DNA of 64,000 nucleotides from Streptomyces luteolifulvus (GCF_008806595.1 NZ_VZRB01000011.1:39063-103062), one strand, 5' to 3'. Shown: positions 1 through 8,019, counted from the first letter of the stretch. Translations and numbers: made by a program. Notes: generated by a model from the sequence alone, not told the origin.

Positions 1-32
1 CCCCTTGGGGGGTCTGCCCCACTTTTACCTAT

Positions 33-70
33 GGGGGGGGGGGGCGCCCCACCCCCCCCCCCCCCCCCCC
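33..70. repeat. G12 / C19 homopolymer tract
   Basis: A run of about 12 G is followed by a short C-rich linker and a run of 19 C. The G run can pair with the C run to give a very stable hairpin. It lies upstream of the iron box of the ferredoxin gene. No coding role is apparent. It could be a slippage-prone tract or a sequencing or assembly artefact. Confidence 0.8.
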
Positions 71-105
71 ACTCCACTTTTGCGACAGCTGGGTGCCGGG
101 TAAGG

Positions 106-124
106 TTAGGTTAGCCTCACCGAT
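106..124 (+). promoter_or_regulatory. Iron box (DmdR/IdeR-type operator)
   Basis: The 19-mer TTAGGTTAGCCTCACCGAT matches the actinobacterial iron-box consensus TTAGGTTAGGCTCACCTAA at 16 of 19 positions. It ends 45 bases before the bfd start. It predicts iron-dependent repression by DmdR1/IdeR, which suits a ferredoxin needed to mobilise stored iron under limitation. The match is seen directly; repression is inferred. Confidence 0.85.
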
Positions 125-169
125 CATGGGGACGGCACCACTTTTCGATCCCGCCGGGAGGTGAACCGC

Positions 170-394
170 ATGTACATCTGCAGTTGCTTCGGCATCACCG
201 AGCAGCAGGTGAAGCAGCATGCGGAGGGCGGGGCCTGCACGCCTCGCCAGATCGCCTCGGCCTGCAAGGCGGGCACGGACTGCGGATCGTGCGTCCGCCG
301 TATCCAGGCGCTGCTCGGCCGGGGCGAGTGCCCCCGCCGCGAACTGGCGGACCAGGGCAAGCCGGTTCTCGGCGAGCTGGACGAGGCGGCCTAG
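170..394 (+). CDS. bfd: Bacterioferritin-associated ferredoxin
   Basis: This 74-residue (2Fe-2S)-binding protein has the BFD layout: CSC near the N terminus (CSCFGITEQQV) and a second Cys pair in DCGSC. In known systems Bfd docks on bacterioferritin and passes electrons to the core to release Fe2+. The ATG at 170 is chosen because GGGAGG at 156-161 is correctly spaced; the in-frame GTG at 161 would overlap that site. The gene is convergent with bfr, only 6 bases apart, and sits behind an iron box. The function is firm; the start is very likely. Confidence 0.93.
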   Translation: MYICSCFGITEQQVKQHAEGGACTPRQIASACKAGTDCGSCVRRIQALLGRGECPRRELADQGKPVLGELDEAA

Positions 395-400
395 AGCGGG

Positions 401-880
401 TCAGCTGTCCGGCTGCTCGATCAGCTGGGCGATGTAGAGCGCCTCGCCGAGCTTCTCCAGCAGTTCCAGCTGGGTGTCCAGATAGTCGATGTGGTGCTCC
501 TCGTCCGCGAGAATCGACTCGAAGATGTTCGCGGACGTGATGTCACCCTTGGTGCGCATCACCTCGATACCGCGCCTGAGCCGGTCGATGGCCTCGACCT
601 CGATCTGCCGGTCGGCCTCGAACATCTCCTGGACGGTCTGGCCCACCCGCACATGAAAAAGCCGCTGGTAGTTCGGCAGCCCTTCGAGGAAGAGGATCCG
701 GTCGGTGAGCACCTCCGCGTGCTTCATCTCGTCGAACGACTCATGTCGCGTGTACTTCGCGAGCTTCGTCCAGCCGAAGTTCTCCTGCATCTTGGCGTGC
801 AGAAAGTACTGGTTGATCGCGGTGAGCTCGGCGGTCAGCTGCTCGTTGAGGAATTCGATGACCTCGGGATCGCCCTGCAT
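401..880 (-). CDS. bfr: Bacterioferritin
   Basis: This 159-residue protein stores iron in a 24-subunit haem-containing shell. All ferroxidase ligands fall at the classical positions: E18, E51, H54, E94, E127 and H130. M52 is the haem ligand found in bacterioferritins but not plain ferritins. The start at 880 has AAAGGAA upstream and gives the normal family length, so the in-frame extension to 979 is rejected. The gene is convergent with bfd. I see no clear iron box upstream, only AGTAAGT repeats, so its regulation may differ from bfd. Confidence 0.97.
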   Translation of the reverse strand: MQGDPEVIEFLNEQLTAELTAINQYFLHAKMQENFGWTKLAKYTRHESFDEMKHAEVLTDRILFLEGLPNYQRLFHVRVGQTVQEMFEADRQIEVEAIDRLRRGIEVMRTKGDITSANIFESILADEEHHIDYLDTQLELLEKLGEALYIAQLIEQPDS

Positions 881-966
881 CGTTCGGGTTCCTTTCCAAG
901 CGGGTTTCCAAGCGGGGGAAAACTGCCAGATGAAGCGCATGATTCCACCGGCGATGAAGATCGTCC

Positions 967-992
967 AGTAAGTCTTCACTTAGTAAGTAAGT
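967..992. repeat. Three AGTAAGT repeats in the bfr upstream region
   Basis: AGTAAGT occurs at 967-973, 982-988 and 986-992, the last two overlapping. The stretch is AT-rich for this genome and lies between the divergent bfr and molybdopterin oxidoreductase genes. It is a candidate binding site for an unknown regulator of either gene. Confidence 0.45.
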
Positions 993-1068
993 GTTGGCTT
1001 AGTCGGAATTGCCTGTATTGCATGGGGGCTGGTCCAGTGCACCGCCTCGGGTCTGTCAGGATGGAGGC

Positions 1069-1701
1069 ATGGGTCAGTCGGTGGAGAGCGAGTCAGGAGC
1101 AGCAGCACACTCCGAGCTCCCGCCGGGGCAGCGCGTGCAGCGCGGCTGGCCGGTCACGCACTACGGTCCGGTCCCCAAGTTCCGGCCCGAGCGCTGGGAG
1201 TTCCGGGTCTTCGGCGCCACCGCCGACGGTGAGAAGCACTGCTGGACCCATGAGGAGTTCACGACCCTGCCGTACACCACGGTCGTGTCCGATCTGCACT
1301 GCGTCACGAAGTTCAGCATGCTCGGCGCCGAATGGGGCGGTATTCCGGCTCGTACGATCCTTCAGACCGCCCCGCCCGCACCCGGTGTCACCCATGTGAT
1401 GGTATGGGCGGAGTACGGCTTCAGCTCGAATCTGCGCCTGTCGGACTTCGCCTCCGAGCGCACGATCTTCGCCACCCACAAGGACGGCGAGCTGCTGACC
1501 GCGGAGCACGGTTTCCCGCTCCGTCTGGTCGTTCCCCATCTGTACGCCTGGAAGGGTCCCAAGTGGGTCCGCGGCGTGGAGTACATGACCGCCGACCGCC
1601 GCGGCTTCTGGGAGGAGCGCGGCTACCACAACATCGGCGACCCGTGGAAGGAGCAGCGCTACTCCTACCAGGAAGAACCCGGGGACGGCCCCGAGTTCTG
1701 A
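1069..1701 (+). CDS. Sulfite oxidase-like molybdopterin-dependent oxidoreductase
   Basis: This 210-residue protein has a molybdopterin oxidoreductase fold of the YedY/MsrP class. The likely Mo-coordinating Cys is in SDLHCVTKF, and the family ends match (KWVRGVEYM, RGYHNIGDPW). No signal peptide or Tat motif is visible, so unlike E. coli MsrP it looks cytoplasmic. No haem partner gene is adjacent. ATG 1069 is preceded by GGAGG at 1063-1067. The substrate cannot be told from the sequence. Confidence 0.88.
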   Translation: MGQSVESESGAAAHSELPPGQRVQRGWPVTHYGPVPKFRPERWEFRVFGATADGEKHCWTHEEFTTLPYTTVVSDLHCVTKFSMLGAEWGGIPARTILQTAPPAPGVTHVMVWAEYGFSSNLRLSDFASERTIFATHKDGELLTAEHGFPLRLVVPHLYAWKGPKWVRGVEYMTADRRGFWEERGYHNIGDPWKEQRYSYQEEPGDGPEF

Positions 1702-1719
1702 TCCCGGTGTCCGCGCAGC

Positions 1720-2250
1720 TCAGTGGTGGTACTGGTGCACCACCGCGTGCCCCTTGCCGCGGCCGATCATCCACTTGTTGACCGGGGTGGTGACCAGGAA
1801 GGCCGCCGCGAGCGAGATCGCCAGCGCGCCCCAGAACAGCACGTCGCCCAGCTCCGCGTCCATCGCGCCGGGCCACAGCGCGATCACGCCGTTGTCGATC
1901 AGTTCCATCACGGCGATGGACAGGGTGTCCGCGGCCAGGGCCACACGGATGGCGCCGCGCAGGCCGACGCCGGCCTTCAGCACCCCGCGCAGGGTGAGCG
2001 CGTAGCCGAAGAAGAAGGCGAGCGTGATCGCCAGGACCAGCGTGGGCGTGTTGCCCCAGCCGAGTGCCGTGCCGATCACCATGCCGAGCACCTCGCCGAT
2101 GGCACACCCGGTGAGGCAGTGCAGGGTGGCCTGGACGGCCATGGCCCAGCTGGCGGGGCGCCCCGCGTGTCCTGTGTGCCCCGCGTGCCCCTCGTGTCCC
2201 GCGTATCCCTCGTGGCGCTGAACGTGCTGCGTGTGCGTCTCGTGCTGCAT
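1720..2250 (-). CDS. DUF4396 membrane protein with His-rich N terminus
   Basis: This 176-residue protein begins with a His-rich tail, about 12 His in the first 30 residues with GHEGHAGHTGHAG repeats. A DUF4396 region of about four membrane segments follows, containing conserved LHCLTGCAIGEVLGM. ATG 2250 has a GGGGG purine run upstream; a TTG 12 bases earlier is also open. DUF4396 has no established role. The tail could bind metal, and a palindrome resembling CsoR copper operators lies 52 bases upstream, so a copper-related job is inferred. It is convergent with the preceding oxidoreductase. Confidence 0.85.
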   Translation of the reverse strand: MQHETHTQHVQRHEGYAGHEGHAGHTGHAGRPASWAMAVQATLHCLTGCAIGEVLGMVIGTALGWGNTPTLVLAITLAFFFGYALTLRGVLKAGVGLRGAIRVALAADTLSIAVMELIDNGVIALWPGAMDAELGDVLFWGALAISLAAAFLVTTPVNKWMIGRGKGHAVVHQYHH

Positions 2251-2271
2251 GGGTGCCCCCAAAGCCAGGTG

Positions 2272-2301
2272 ACGGTTCCTGCGTCCATCACCAGGAACCG
2301 T
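2272..2301. repeat. 10-bp inverted repeat in the DUF4396 leader
   Basis: Arms ACGGTTCCTG (2272-2281) and CAGGAACCGT (2292-2301) are perfectly complementary around a 10-base loop. They lie between the copper-type palindrome and the DUF4396 start, so the messenger leader can form a hairpin 5' of the ribosome site. It could stabilise the RNA or be a second operator. Confidence 0.6.
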
Positions 2302-2318
2302 ATACCCCCCAGGGGTAT
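2302..2318 (-). promoter_or_regulatory. CsoR-like copper operator
   Basis: ATACCCC-CCA-GGGGTAT is a perfect palindrome with 7-base arms. GC tracts flanked by AT ends are typical of CsoR-family operators. On the minus strand a possible -10 (TACGGT) follows directly, so bound repressor would block the promoter of the DUF4396 gene. No csoR gene is in the window. The palindrome is seen; the regulator is inferred. Confidence 0.65.
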
Positions 2319-2346
2319 TCCTCCATGCATCGGATTGTTCGCGGGG

Positions 2347-3225
2347 CTATCCGTCCCGCAGCTTCTTCAGCCGTTCCACGTCCGCCGCGTGCCCCTCCTT
2401 TCCACCGGGCGTCTCGATGATCAGCGGAACGCCCTCCGTGGCGGGGTGGGTCATCAGCGCCCGGAACGGGTCCTCGCCGATATGGCCCGCGCCGATGTTC
2501 TCGTGCCGGTCCCTGCGCGCGCCGACCACGTCCTGGGAGTCATTGGCGTGGATCAGCTTCAGCCGTCCCTCGCCGACCGTTTCCACCAGCAGGTCCAGCG
2601 TCCCGTGCATCCCGCTCGGCCCGGTCAGATCGTGCCCGGCCGCGAAGATGTGACAGGTGTCCAGGCATACGCCCAGCTTCGGATGGGCGTCCAGCGCCTC
2701 GAAGTACGGCCCGAAGTCCCAGGTCCGCGAGCAGAGCGACGCACCCTGCCCGGCGGTCGACTCCAGGAGCAGACAAGGGTCGTCGTCCCGGGTGAGTTCG
2801 TCCAGCAGCGGCAGCATGCGCTCCCGTACCTGCCTCAGGGCCACGGACCGGTCCCGGCCGCCGGTCGCGCTGCCGGTGTGCACGACCACGCCCAGCGCCC
2901 CGATCTCGCGCCCGCGCCGCAGCGAGTGCCGCAGCGACCGGACCGAGTTCTCCACCGTCGCCTCGGTGTGCGAGCCGAAGTTGATCAGATACGGGGCATG
3001 CACATACGCCGGGATCGACTCGGCCTCGCAGACCGCACGGAACTCCTCGTCCTGCCGCGGGTTCCCGGCGGGCGTGGCCCAGCCGCGCGGGTTCGCGACG
3101 AAGACCTGCACGGTCTCGGCCTTGAGGTCGTGGGCGTAGGCGATACCGACGGAGTGCAGTCCGCCGGCCACGGGGACATGACTGCCGACCGGGTTGCGGG
3201 AGGGACCGGGGTGCTGGCTCTTCAC
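2347..3225 (-). CDS. nfo: Endonuclease IV family (AP endonuclease) protein
   Basis: This 292-residue TIM-barrel protein is of the apurinic endonuclease IV type. Family metal-site motifs are visible in order: YVHAPYLINFG, VVHTGS, LLESTAGQG, CLDTCHIFAAG, HANDSQ and an HENIG-GHIG stretch, plus IIETPGG. Endonuclease IV incises DNA at abasic sites using three zinc ions. It starts at GTG 3225 with a weak ribosome site, just beyond the 3' end of the kinase gene. Some relatives are annotated only as sugar phosphate isomerase-like, but these motifs favour the nuclease. Confidence 0.9.
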   Translation of the reverse strand: MKSQHPGPSRNPVGSHVPVAGGLHSVGIAYAHDLKAETVQVFVANPRGWATPAGNPRQDEEFRAVCEAESIPAYVHAPYLINFGSHTEATVENSVRSLRHSLRRGREIGALGVVVHTGSATGGRDRSVALRQVRERMLPLLDELTRDDDPCLLLESTAGQGASLCSRTWDFGPYFEALDAHPKLGVCLDTCHIFAAGHDLTGPSGMHGTLDLLVETVGEGRLKLIHANDSQDVVGARRDRHENIGAGHIGEDPFRALMTHPATEGVPLIIETPGGKEGHAADVERLKKLRDG

Positions 3226-3259
3226 CCGTTCAGGGTGTCACGCGGCGCGGCGTGTCCCC

Positions 3260-5194
3260 TCACCGGATCTCGATGGTGATCGTCGATCCCTTCGGGGCCG
3301 TGTCCCCGCCCTCCACGGACTGGCTCTTGACAGTGTCGCCGAACAGCCCCAGCAGACCGCGGTCCTCGTCCACCTCGAAGCCGGCGCCCTCCAGCGCCTC
3401 CCTCGCGTCGCCGACGCTGTCGCCGACCACGTCCGGGACCTCGACCATCTCCGGTCCCTTGGACAGCGTCAGCGTCACCGTGTCGCCGTCGGCAGCCTGG
3501 CTGCCGTCGGCCGGTGTCTGCTGGGCGACCTTGCCCGCGTCGAACTCGGAGTTGACCTGCTCGGCGGCGACCTTCACCTTCAGGCCGGCCTCCTCCAGCT
3601 CCGCCTGCGCGTCCTGAAGGTCCTCACCGGTGACGTCGGGGACGTCCACCGGGGAGCCCTTGCTGACCACGAGGGCGATCGCCGACCCCGCGTGCCGGGT
3701 GGTCCCCGCCTCGGGGGCGGTGCTGATCACCAAGCCCCTGATGACATCGTCGCTGAACGCCAGGGTCACCATGCCCGGCTCCAGCCCCTCGTTCTTGAGC
3801 CGCGCCTTCGCCTTGTCCAGGCGCAGACCGTTCAGTTCGGGCACCTTCACCGTCTCCGGTCCGCGGGAGACGGTCAGCGTCACCGAGTCGTTGTCCCGGA
3901 TGCGGCTGCCCGGTGCCGGGTCCGTGCTGATCACCGAGCCGCGCTTGACGGTGTCGCTGTACGCCTGCTTCGACCTGCCGGCCTCCAGCCCGGCCGCCTC
4001 CAGCCGCGCCGTCGCCTGCGCCTCGGTCTGACCCAGCACGGTCGGGACCCGGGTGAACTGGCCGGCGTTGATGTACCAGACGCCCGCGCCCACACCGAAC
4101 ACCAGCAGGACGGCGGCGACCACCGTGAACAGACCGCGGCGGGGCAGCGGGCCGCGGCGCGGGGGCAGCGGCGGGGGAGTCTCCAGCCGGCTGGTCCGGT
4201 TGAACCCGTCCACGGGCTCGTCCTCGTTGACCGGGTTGACCGGCAGCAGCCGCGGCACCGTCAGCGAACGCGGGATCACGCTCGTACGGTCCTCGGCGAT
4301 GTCGTGCGCCGCGGTGATCGCCTGCGGCGGCATCGCGTCCAGCTGCTCCCCGCCGAGCCGGCCCCGCGCGTCCCGCGCCTGGGCGAGCAGCGCCACCGCG
4401 TCCTGCGGACGGACACCGGGGGTGCGCGCGGTCGCGGAGGCGACCAGCTCGTCCAGCTCGTACGCCAGCCCCGGCACGGCGGCCGAGGGCGGCGGCACGT
4501 CCTCGTGGAGGTGCTTGTAGAGCACCACCGCGGGGGAGTCGCCGTCGTGCGGCTTCTCGCCGGTCAGCATCTCGTACAGGACGACGCCGCACGCGTACAC
4601 ATCCACCCGGGGGTCGGCGGTGCCGTTCTCGATCTGCTCGGGCGCGAGATACGAGACGGTGCCGAGGACGGCTCCGGTGGTGCTGGTCACGGTGTCCACG
4701 GACCGGACGAGCCCGAAGTCGGCGACCTTGACCCGTCCGTCGTCCCCGATCAGCACGTTCTCGGGCTTCATGTCCCGGTGCACGAACCCGGCGCGGTGCG
4801 CGGCGCCGAGCGCGGCCAGCACCGGCTCCAGGATGTCCAGGGCGGCGCGCGGCTGCAGCGCCCCGCGCTCGCGCAGCACGTCGCGCAGGGTGCAGCCCGC
4901 GACGTACTCCATGGCGAGATAGACGTACGCCCCGTCGGTGCCCTGGTCGAAGACCTGAACCACGTTGGGGTGCGCGAGCCGGGCCACGGACTTGGCCTCG
5001 CGGATGAACCGCTCGACGAAGGAGCCGTCGGCCGCGAGTGTGGGGTGCATCACCTTCAGCGCGAGCACGCGGTCCAGCCGGGTGTCCAGGGCCCGGTAGA
5101 CCGTGGCCATCCCGCCGACCGCGATCCGTGCGTCGACGCGATAACGGCCGTCGAGCACCTGCCCGACGAGGGGGTCCTGAAGGGTCGTATCCAC
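3260..5194 (-). CDS. pkaF: Ser/Thr protein kinase with four PASTA domains
   Basis: This 644-residue PknB-type receptor kinase has a glycine loop IAVGGMATV (24-32), Lys47, HRD 139-141, DFG 159-161 and an APE motif. A membrane helix lies near 353-375, and four extracellular PASTA repeats fill the C-terminal 270 residues. PASTA domains sense muropeptides or lipid II, linking this kinase to the cell wall genes. GTG 5194 is chosen because the kinase domain starts 16 residues later; TACACT lies exactly 7 bases upstream, suggesting a leaderless transcript. Position next to thiG and the architecture match S. coelicolor PkaF (SCO2110). Confidence 0.93.
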   Translation of the reverse strand: MDTTLQDPLVGQVLDGRYRVDARIAVGGMATVYRALDTRLDRVLALKVMHPTLAADGSFVERFIREAKSVARLAHPNVVQVFDQGTDGAYVYLAMEYVAGCTLRDVLRERGALQPRAALDILEPVLAALGAAHRAGFVHRDMKPENVLIGDDGRVKVADFGLVRSVDTVTSTTGAVLGTVSYLAPEQIENGTADPRVDVYACGVVLYEMLTGEKPHDGDSPAVVLYKHLHEDVPPPSAAVPGLAYELDELVASATARTPGVRPQDAVALLAQARDARGRLGGEQLDAMPPQAITAAHDIAEDRTSVIPRSLTVPRLLPVNPVNEDEPVDGFNRTSRLETPPPLPPRRGPLPRRGLFTVVAAVLLVFGVGAGVWYINAGQFTRVPTVLGQTEAQATARLEAAGLEAGRSKQAYSDTVKRGSVISTDPAPGSRIRDNDSVTLTVSRGPETVKVPELNGLRLDKAKARLKNEGLEPGMVTLAFSDDVIRGLVISTAPEAGTTRHAGSAIALVVSKGSPVDVPDVTGEDLQDAQAELEEAGLKVKVAAEQVNSEFDAGKVAQQTPADGSQAADGDTVTLTLSKGPEMVEVPDVVGDSVGDAREALEGAGFEVDEDRGLLGLFGDTVKSQSVEGGDTAPKGSTITIEIR

Positions 5195-5306
5195 GCAGGT
5201 GAGTGTACGAGCCGCCGCCGACAGGACCCCCGATTCCGCCGATCCGGGGACGGAATGCAGCAGACCTGTGACTCTTGCGCGACCAGGGCCGCTTCGCCGA
5301 CAGCCT

Positions 5307-6101
5307 CTAGAACGCCGGGCGTTCGGGATCCAGTCGTGCCAGGCCCTCGGACGGGGAGGACGCCTCGGCGAAGTGACGCCGCGGAATCCGCCCCGCAAGC
5401 CGGGCGAGTCGCCCCGCTTCCACCCCGCTGCGCATGGCCGCGGCCATCAGCACCGGCTCCTGAGCCCGTGTCACCGCCGAGGCGAGCATCACCCCCGCGC
5501 ACCCCAGCTCCATGGCCAGCGTCACATCCGACGCCGTACCGGCTCCGGCGTCCAGGATCACCGGTACGCGCGCGTGTTCCACGATCAGCTGGAAGTTGTG
5601 CGGATTGCGGATGCCCAGCCCCGATCCGATCGGCGAGCCCAGCGGCATGATCGCTGCACACCCGACGTCCTGAAGCTTCCGTGCCAGCACAGGGTCGTCG
5701 TTCGTGTACGGCAGCACGGTGAACCCGTCGTCGACCAGCGTCTCGGCGGCCTCCAGCAGCTCGACCGGGTCCGGCAGCAGAGTGCGTTCGTCGGCGATGA
5801 CCTCCAGCTTGACCAGCTCCGTGCCCAGCGCCTCCCGCGCCAGCCGGGCCGTCAGCACCGCCTCGCCGGCGGTGAAGCAGCCCGCCGTGTTGGGCAGCAC
5901 CCGGATGCCCAGCCGCTCCAGCACCGACAGCACGGAGCCCTGCACCGAAGGGTCGATGCGGCGCATCGCGACCGTCGTCAGCTCCGTCCCGGAAGCCACG
6001 AGCGCGCGCTCCAGCACATCCAGGCTGGGCGCACCGCCGGTTCCCATGATCAGACGGGACGTGAACGTCGTACCGCCGAGGACAAAGGGATCGTCGGCCA
6101 T
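5307..6101 (-). CDS. thiG: Thiazole synthase
   Basis: This 264-residue TIM-barrel enzyme builds the thiazole phosphate of thiamine from deoxyxylulose 5-phosphate, the ThiO product and ThiS thiocarboxylate. Recognisable stretches are LIMGTGG, a Schiff-base Lys in ELVKLEVI, AAIMPLGSPIGSG, VILDAGAGTASD and GVMLASAV. It is the last gene of thiO-thiS-thiG, 3 bases after the thiS stop, and so under the TPP riboswitch. The 112-base gap to the kinase suggests the operon ends here. Confidence 0.97.
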   Translation of the reverse strand: MADDPFVLGGTTFTSRLIMGTGGAPSLDVLERALVASGTELTTVAMRRIDPSVQGSVLSVLERLGIRVLPNTAGCFTAGEAVLTARLAREALGTELVKLEVIADERTLLPDPVELLEAAETLVDDGFTVLPYTNDDPVLARKLQDVGCAAIMPLGSPIGSGLGIRNPHNFQLIVEHARVPVILDAGAGTASDVTLAMELGCAGVMLASAVTRAQEPVLMAAAMRSGVEAGRLARLAGRIPRRHFAEASSPSEGLARLDPERPAF

Positions 6102-6104
6102 GGG

Positions 6105-6305
6105 TCAGCCTCCTTGGACGGCCGTGAGGACTTCGACGCGGTCTCCCTCGGCCAGGGGCGTGGCGGACCACTGCGCGCGCGGGACGACGGTTTCGTTGAG
6201 CGCGGCGGCCACACCGGAGGGCGCCGCGGTCAGGGAGCGCACGAGCGTGTCGAGCGCCGTGCCCGGTGCGATCTCCCGGCGCTCCCCGTTGACGGAGATG
6301 TTCAT
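6105..6305 (-). CDS. thiS: Sulfur carrier protein ThiS
   Basis: This 66-residue ubiquitin-like carrier ends in the required Gly-Gly (TAVQGG), which is adenylated and thiocarboxylated to donate sulfur to ThiG. The start overlaps the thiO stop by 4 bases and the stop is 3 bases before thiG, which indicates translational coupling. Length and fold are normal for the family. Confidence 0.95.
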   Translation of the reverse strand: MNISVNGERREIAPGTALDTLVRSLTAAPSGVAAALNETVVPRAQWSATPLAEGDRVEVLTAVQGG

Positions 6306-7483
6306 ACGGGCTGCTCCGTGAGCGCGGGCCGCTCCGTCAGGGCGGCGGCGAAGCGCCGGGGCGTGAAGGCGCGGGCCTCGTCCGGGAGTTCACCCGTGGT
6401 CAGGGCGTGCGCCAGGGCGTCGCCGGTGACCGGAGTGAGCAGCACGCCGTTGCGGAAATGCCCGGTGGCCAGCAGCAGTCCCGGCAGTTCGGTGGGGCCG
6501 AGCAGCGGAGCGTTGTCGGGGGAGCCGGGGCGCAGTCCGGCCTGTGTCTCGGTCAGGGGCAGTTCGGTGATGCCCGGCACCAGTTCGTGCGCGTCGCGCA
6601 GCAGCTCGTACACCCCGCCCGCGGTCACCGTGGTGTCCCAGCCCTGCTCCTCGCTGGTCGCGCCGATCACCAGCTCACCGTTCTCCCGCGCCACCATGTA
6701 GACATGGCTGCCGCGCACCATGGCCCGCACGGTCCGGCTCAGGAACGGGGCGTACGGCTTCGGCACGCTCAGCCGCACCACCTGCCCCTTCACGGGCCGT
6801 ACCGGTGGCACAACGTCGTCCGGAACGCCCGCGAGGCGCCCGCTGAGGCTGCCGCCCGCCAGGACCACCTGGGCCGCGCCCAGGGTCTCGCCGTCGCGGG
6901 TGACGACACCCGCCGCCCGGTCCCCCACGACGGACAGCCGCTCGGCCCAGACCCGGTGGAAGACCACGCCCGCCCGCTCGCACGCGGTCACCAGGGCGCC
7001 TGCCAGCCGCCGCGGGTCGATCTGGTGGTCGTCGCAGGCCAGCAGCCCCCCGCGCACGCCCGGTGCCAGCATCGGCTCCAGGCGCCGGCACTCCCGCCCG
7101 GACAGCCACTGCGAGTCGAGCCCCGACTGCCGGTGCAGCGTGTGCAGTTCGCGCAGATGGGCGCGGTCGTCGGCGTCCAGCGCGACGGCGAGCGTGCCGC
7201 ACTGGCGGTGCCCGACGTCCTGGCCGGTGACCTCGGTGAGCTCGGCCACGAACTCCGGATAGCGACGGGCCGAGGCGAGGTTGAGGCCCAGGAGGGTCTG
7301 CTCGCCGTAGTGCAGTTCCGTGACGGCGGCCAGCATGCCGGCCGCCACCTGCGCGGCCCCGCCGCCCGGTTCCGGGTCGACCACGGCCGTGGCGAGCCCG
7401 CGCTGCGCGGCCCGCCAGGCCGTGACCAGGCCGATGATTCCGCCCCCGATGACGAGGACGTCTGAGGTACGTGGAGACGACAT
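6302..7483 (-). CDS. thiO: Glycine oxidase ThiO
   Basis: This 393-residue FAD-dependent amine oxidase makes the imine of glycine used by ThiG. The N terminus has the dinucleotide-binding motif VIGGGIIGLVTAWRAA; a middle catalytic region and GLRPGSPDNAPLLG near the C terminus fit ThiO/DadA-type enzymes. It is the first gene of the operon, directly behind a TPP riboswitch whose 3' side includes its ribosome site. A ThiH route is not needed, which fits aerobic growth. Confidence 0.96.
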   Translation of the reverse strand: MSSPRTSDVLVIGGGIIGLVTAWRAAQRGLATAVVDPEPGGGAAQVAAGMLAAVTELHYGEQTLLGLNLASARRYPEFVAELTEVTGQDVGHRQCGTLAVALDADDRAHLRELHTLHRQSGLDSQWLSGRECRRLEPMLAPGVRGGLLACDDHQIDPRRLAGALVTACERAGVVFHRVWAERLSVVGDRAAGVVTRDGETLGAAQVVLAGGSLSGRLAGVPDDVVPPVRPVKGQVVRLSVPKPYAPFLSRTVRAMVRGSHVYMVARENGELVIGATSEEQGWDTTVTAGGVYELLRDAHELVPGITELPLTETQAGLRPGSPDNAPLLGPTELPGLLLATGHFRNGVLLTPVTGDALAHALTTGELPDEARAFTPRRFAAALTERPALTEQPV

Positions 7484-7493
7484 GGGCGTCCAG

Positions 7494-7596
7494 CCCCTCC
7501 CTTCGCCGGCATGACCCGGATCAGGTTCGTACGGTCGGAGGCCGCCAGCCTCCCTCTCAGCCCGGTGCGTCCGGGCTCCCGCGAGTGCTCTACGGT
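7494..7596 (-). ncRNA. TPP riboswitch (THI element)
   Basis: On the minus strand the leader carries CTGAGAGGGA (7560-7551) and, further on, ACCTGATCCGGGTCATGCC, then GCGAAGGGA, the hallmark thi-box blocks of a thiamine pyrophosphate aptamer. The distal end overlaps the purine-rich site AAGGGAGGGG (7503-7494) that serves thiO. Ligand binding is therefore expected to hide the ribosome site, giving translational control. Confidence 0.96.
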
Positions 7597-7600
7597 GGCC

Positions 7601-7630
7601 ACCCTAGCCCCTGGTTCCACGCCTCTGTAA
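7601..7630 (-). promoter_or_regulatory. Probable promoter of thiOSG
   Basis: On the minus strand TTACAG (7630-7625) and TAGGGT (7606-7601) are separated by 18 bases, fitting a sigma-70 type promoter. Transcription would start just 5' of the TPP aptamer. Confidence 0.5.
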
Positions 7631-7644
7631 GGGAGCCTCCCGCG

Positions 7645-7986
7645 ATGCCCCGCTCGCTCGACGGCCTCGTCCTCGCCCCGGTCGCCGATCAGGCCCCGGG
7701 CCAGGTGGGTCCGCGGACCCGCTTCACGTACCACGAGAAGGACGGCGAGATCTGGGCGCAGTACACGGGCGGGGACGTGGTGCGCGGGCATCTGGTGGGT
7801 ACCCGGTCGGGAGACCGGCTGGACTTCCGGTACGTGCAGCTCGGGCGGGACGGGACGACGGCCTGCGGGCACTGTGTGTCGACGGTCGTGGAACTGCCGG
7901 ACGGGCGGGTGCGGCTGGAGGAGACCTGGGAGTGGGAGTCGCGGCCCGGCAGCGGGACGAGCGTTGTGGAGCAGGTCACTGAGTGA
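7645..7986 (+). CDS. Conserved small beta-rich protein, function unknown
   Basis: This 113-residue soluble protein has no signal peptide. Alternating short hydrophobic and charged stretches (GPRTRFTYHEKDGEIWAQYT, RLDFRYVQLG, RVRLEETWEW) suggest an antiparallel beta barrel of lipocalin-like type. ATG 7645 is preceded by GGGAG. It diverges from thiO. I recall similar actinobacterial proteins being labelled N-acetylglutamate synthase, but no acetyltransferase motif is visible here and I do not adopt that name. Confidence 0.75.
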   Translation: MPRSLDGLVLAPVADQAPGQVGPRTRFTYHEKDGEIWAQYTGGDVVRGHLVGTRSGDRLDFRYVQLGRDGTTACGHCVSTVVELPDGRVRLEETWEWESRPGSGTSVVEQVTE

Positions 7987-8019
7987 GCACGGCCGGTGAC
8001 TGACTGATTGTCAGTTGTC

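Noticed and set aside
881..979. N-terminal extension of bacterioferritin to 979
   Set aside because: The shorter start has a ribosome site and puts all metal ligands at family positions.
3194..5650. An 818-codon frame antisense to the kinase gene
   Set aside because: Low-complexity Arg/His/Gly product opposite a well-supported gene.
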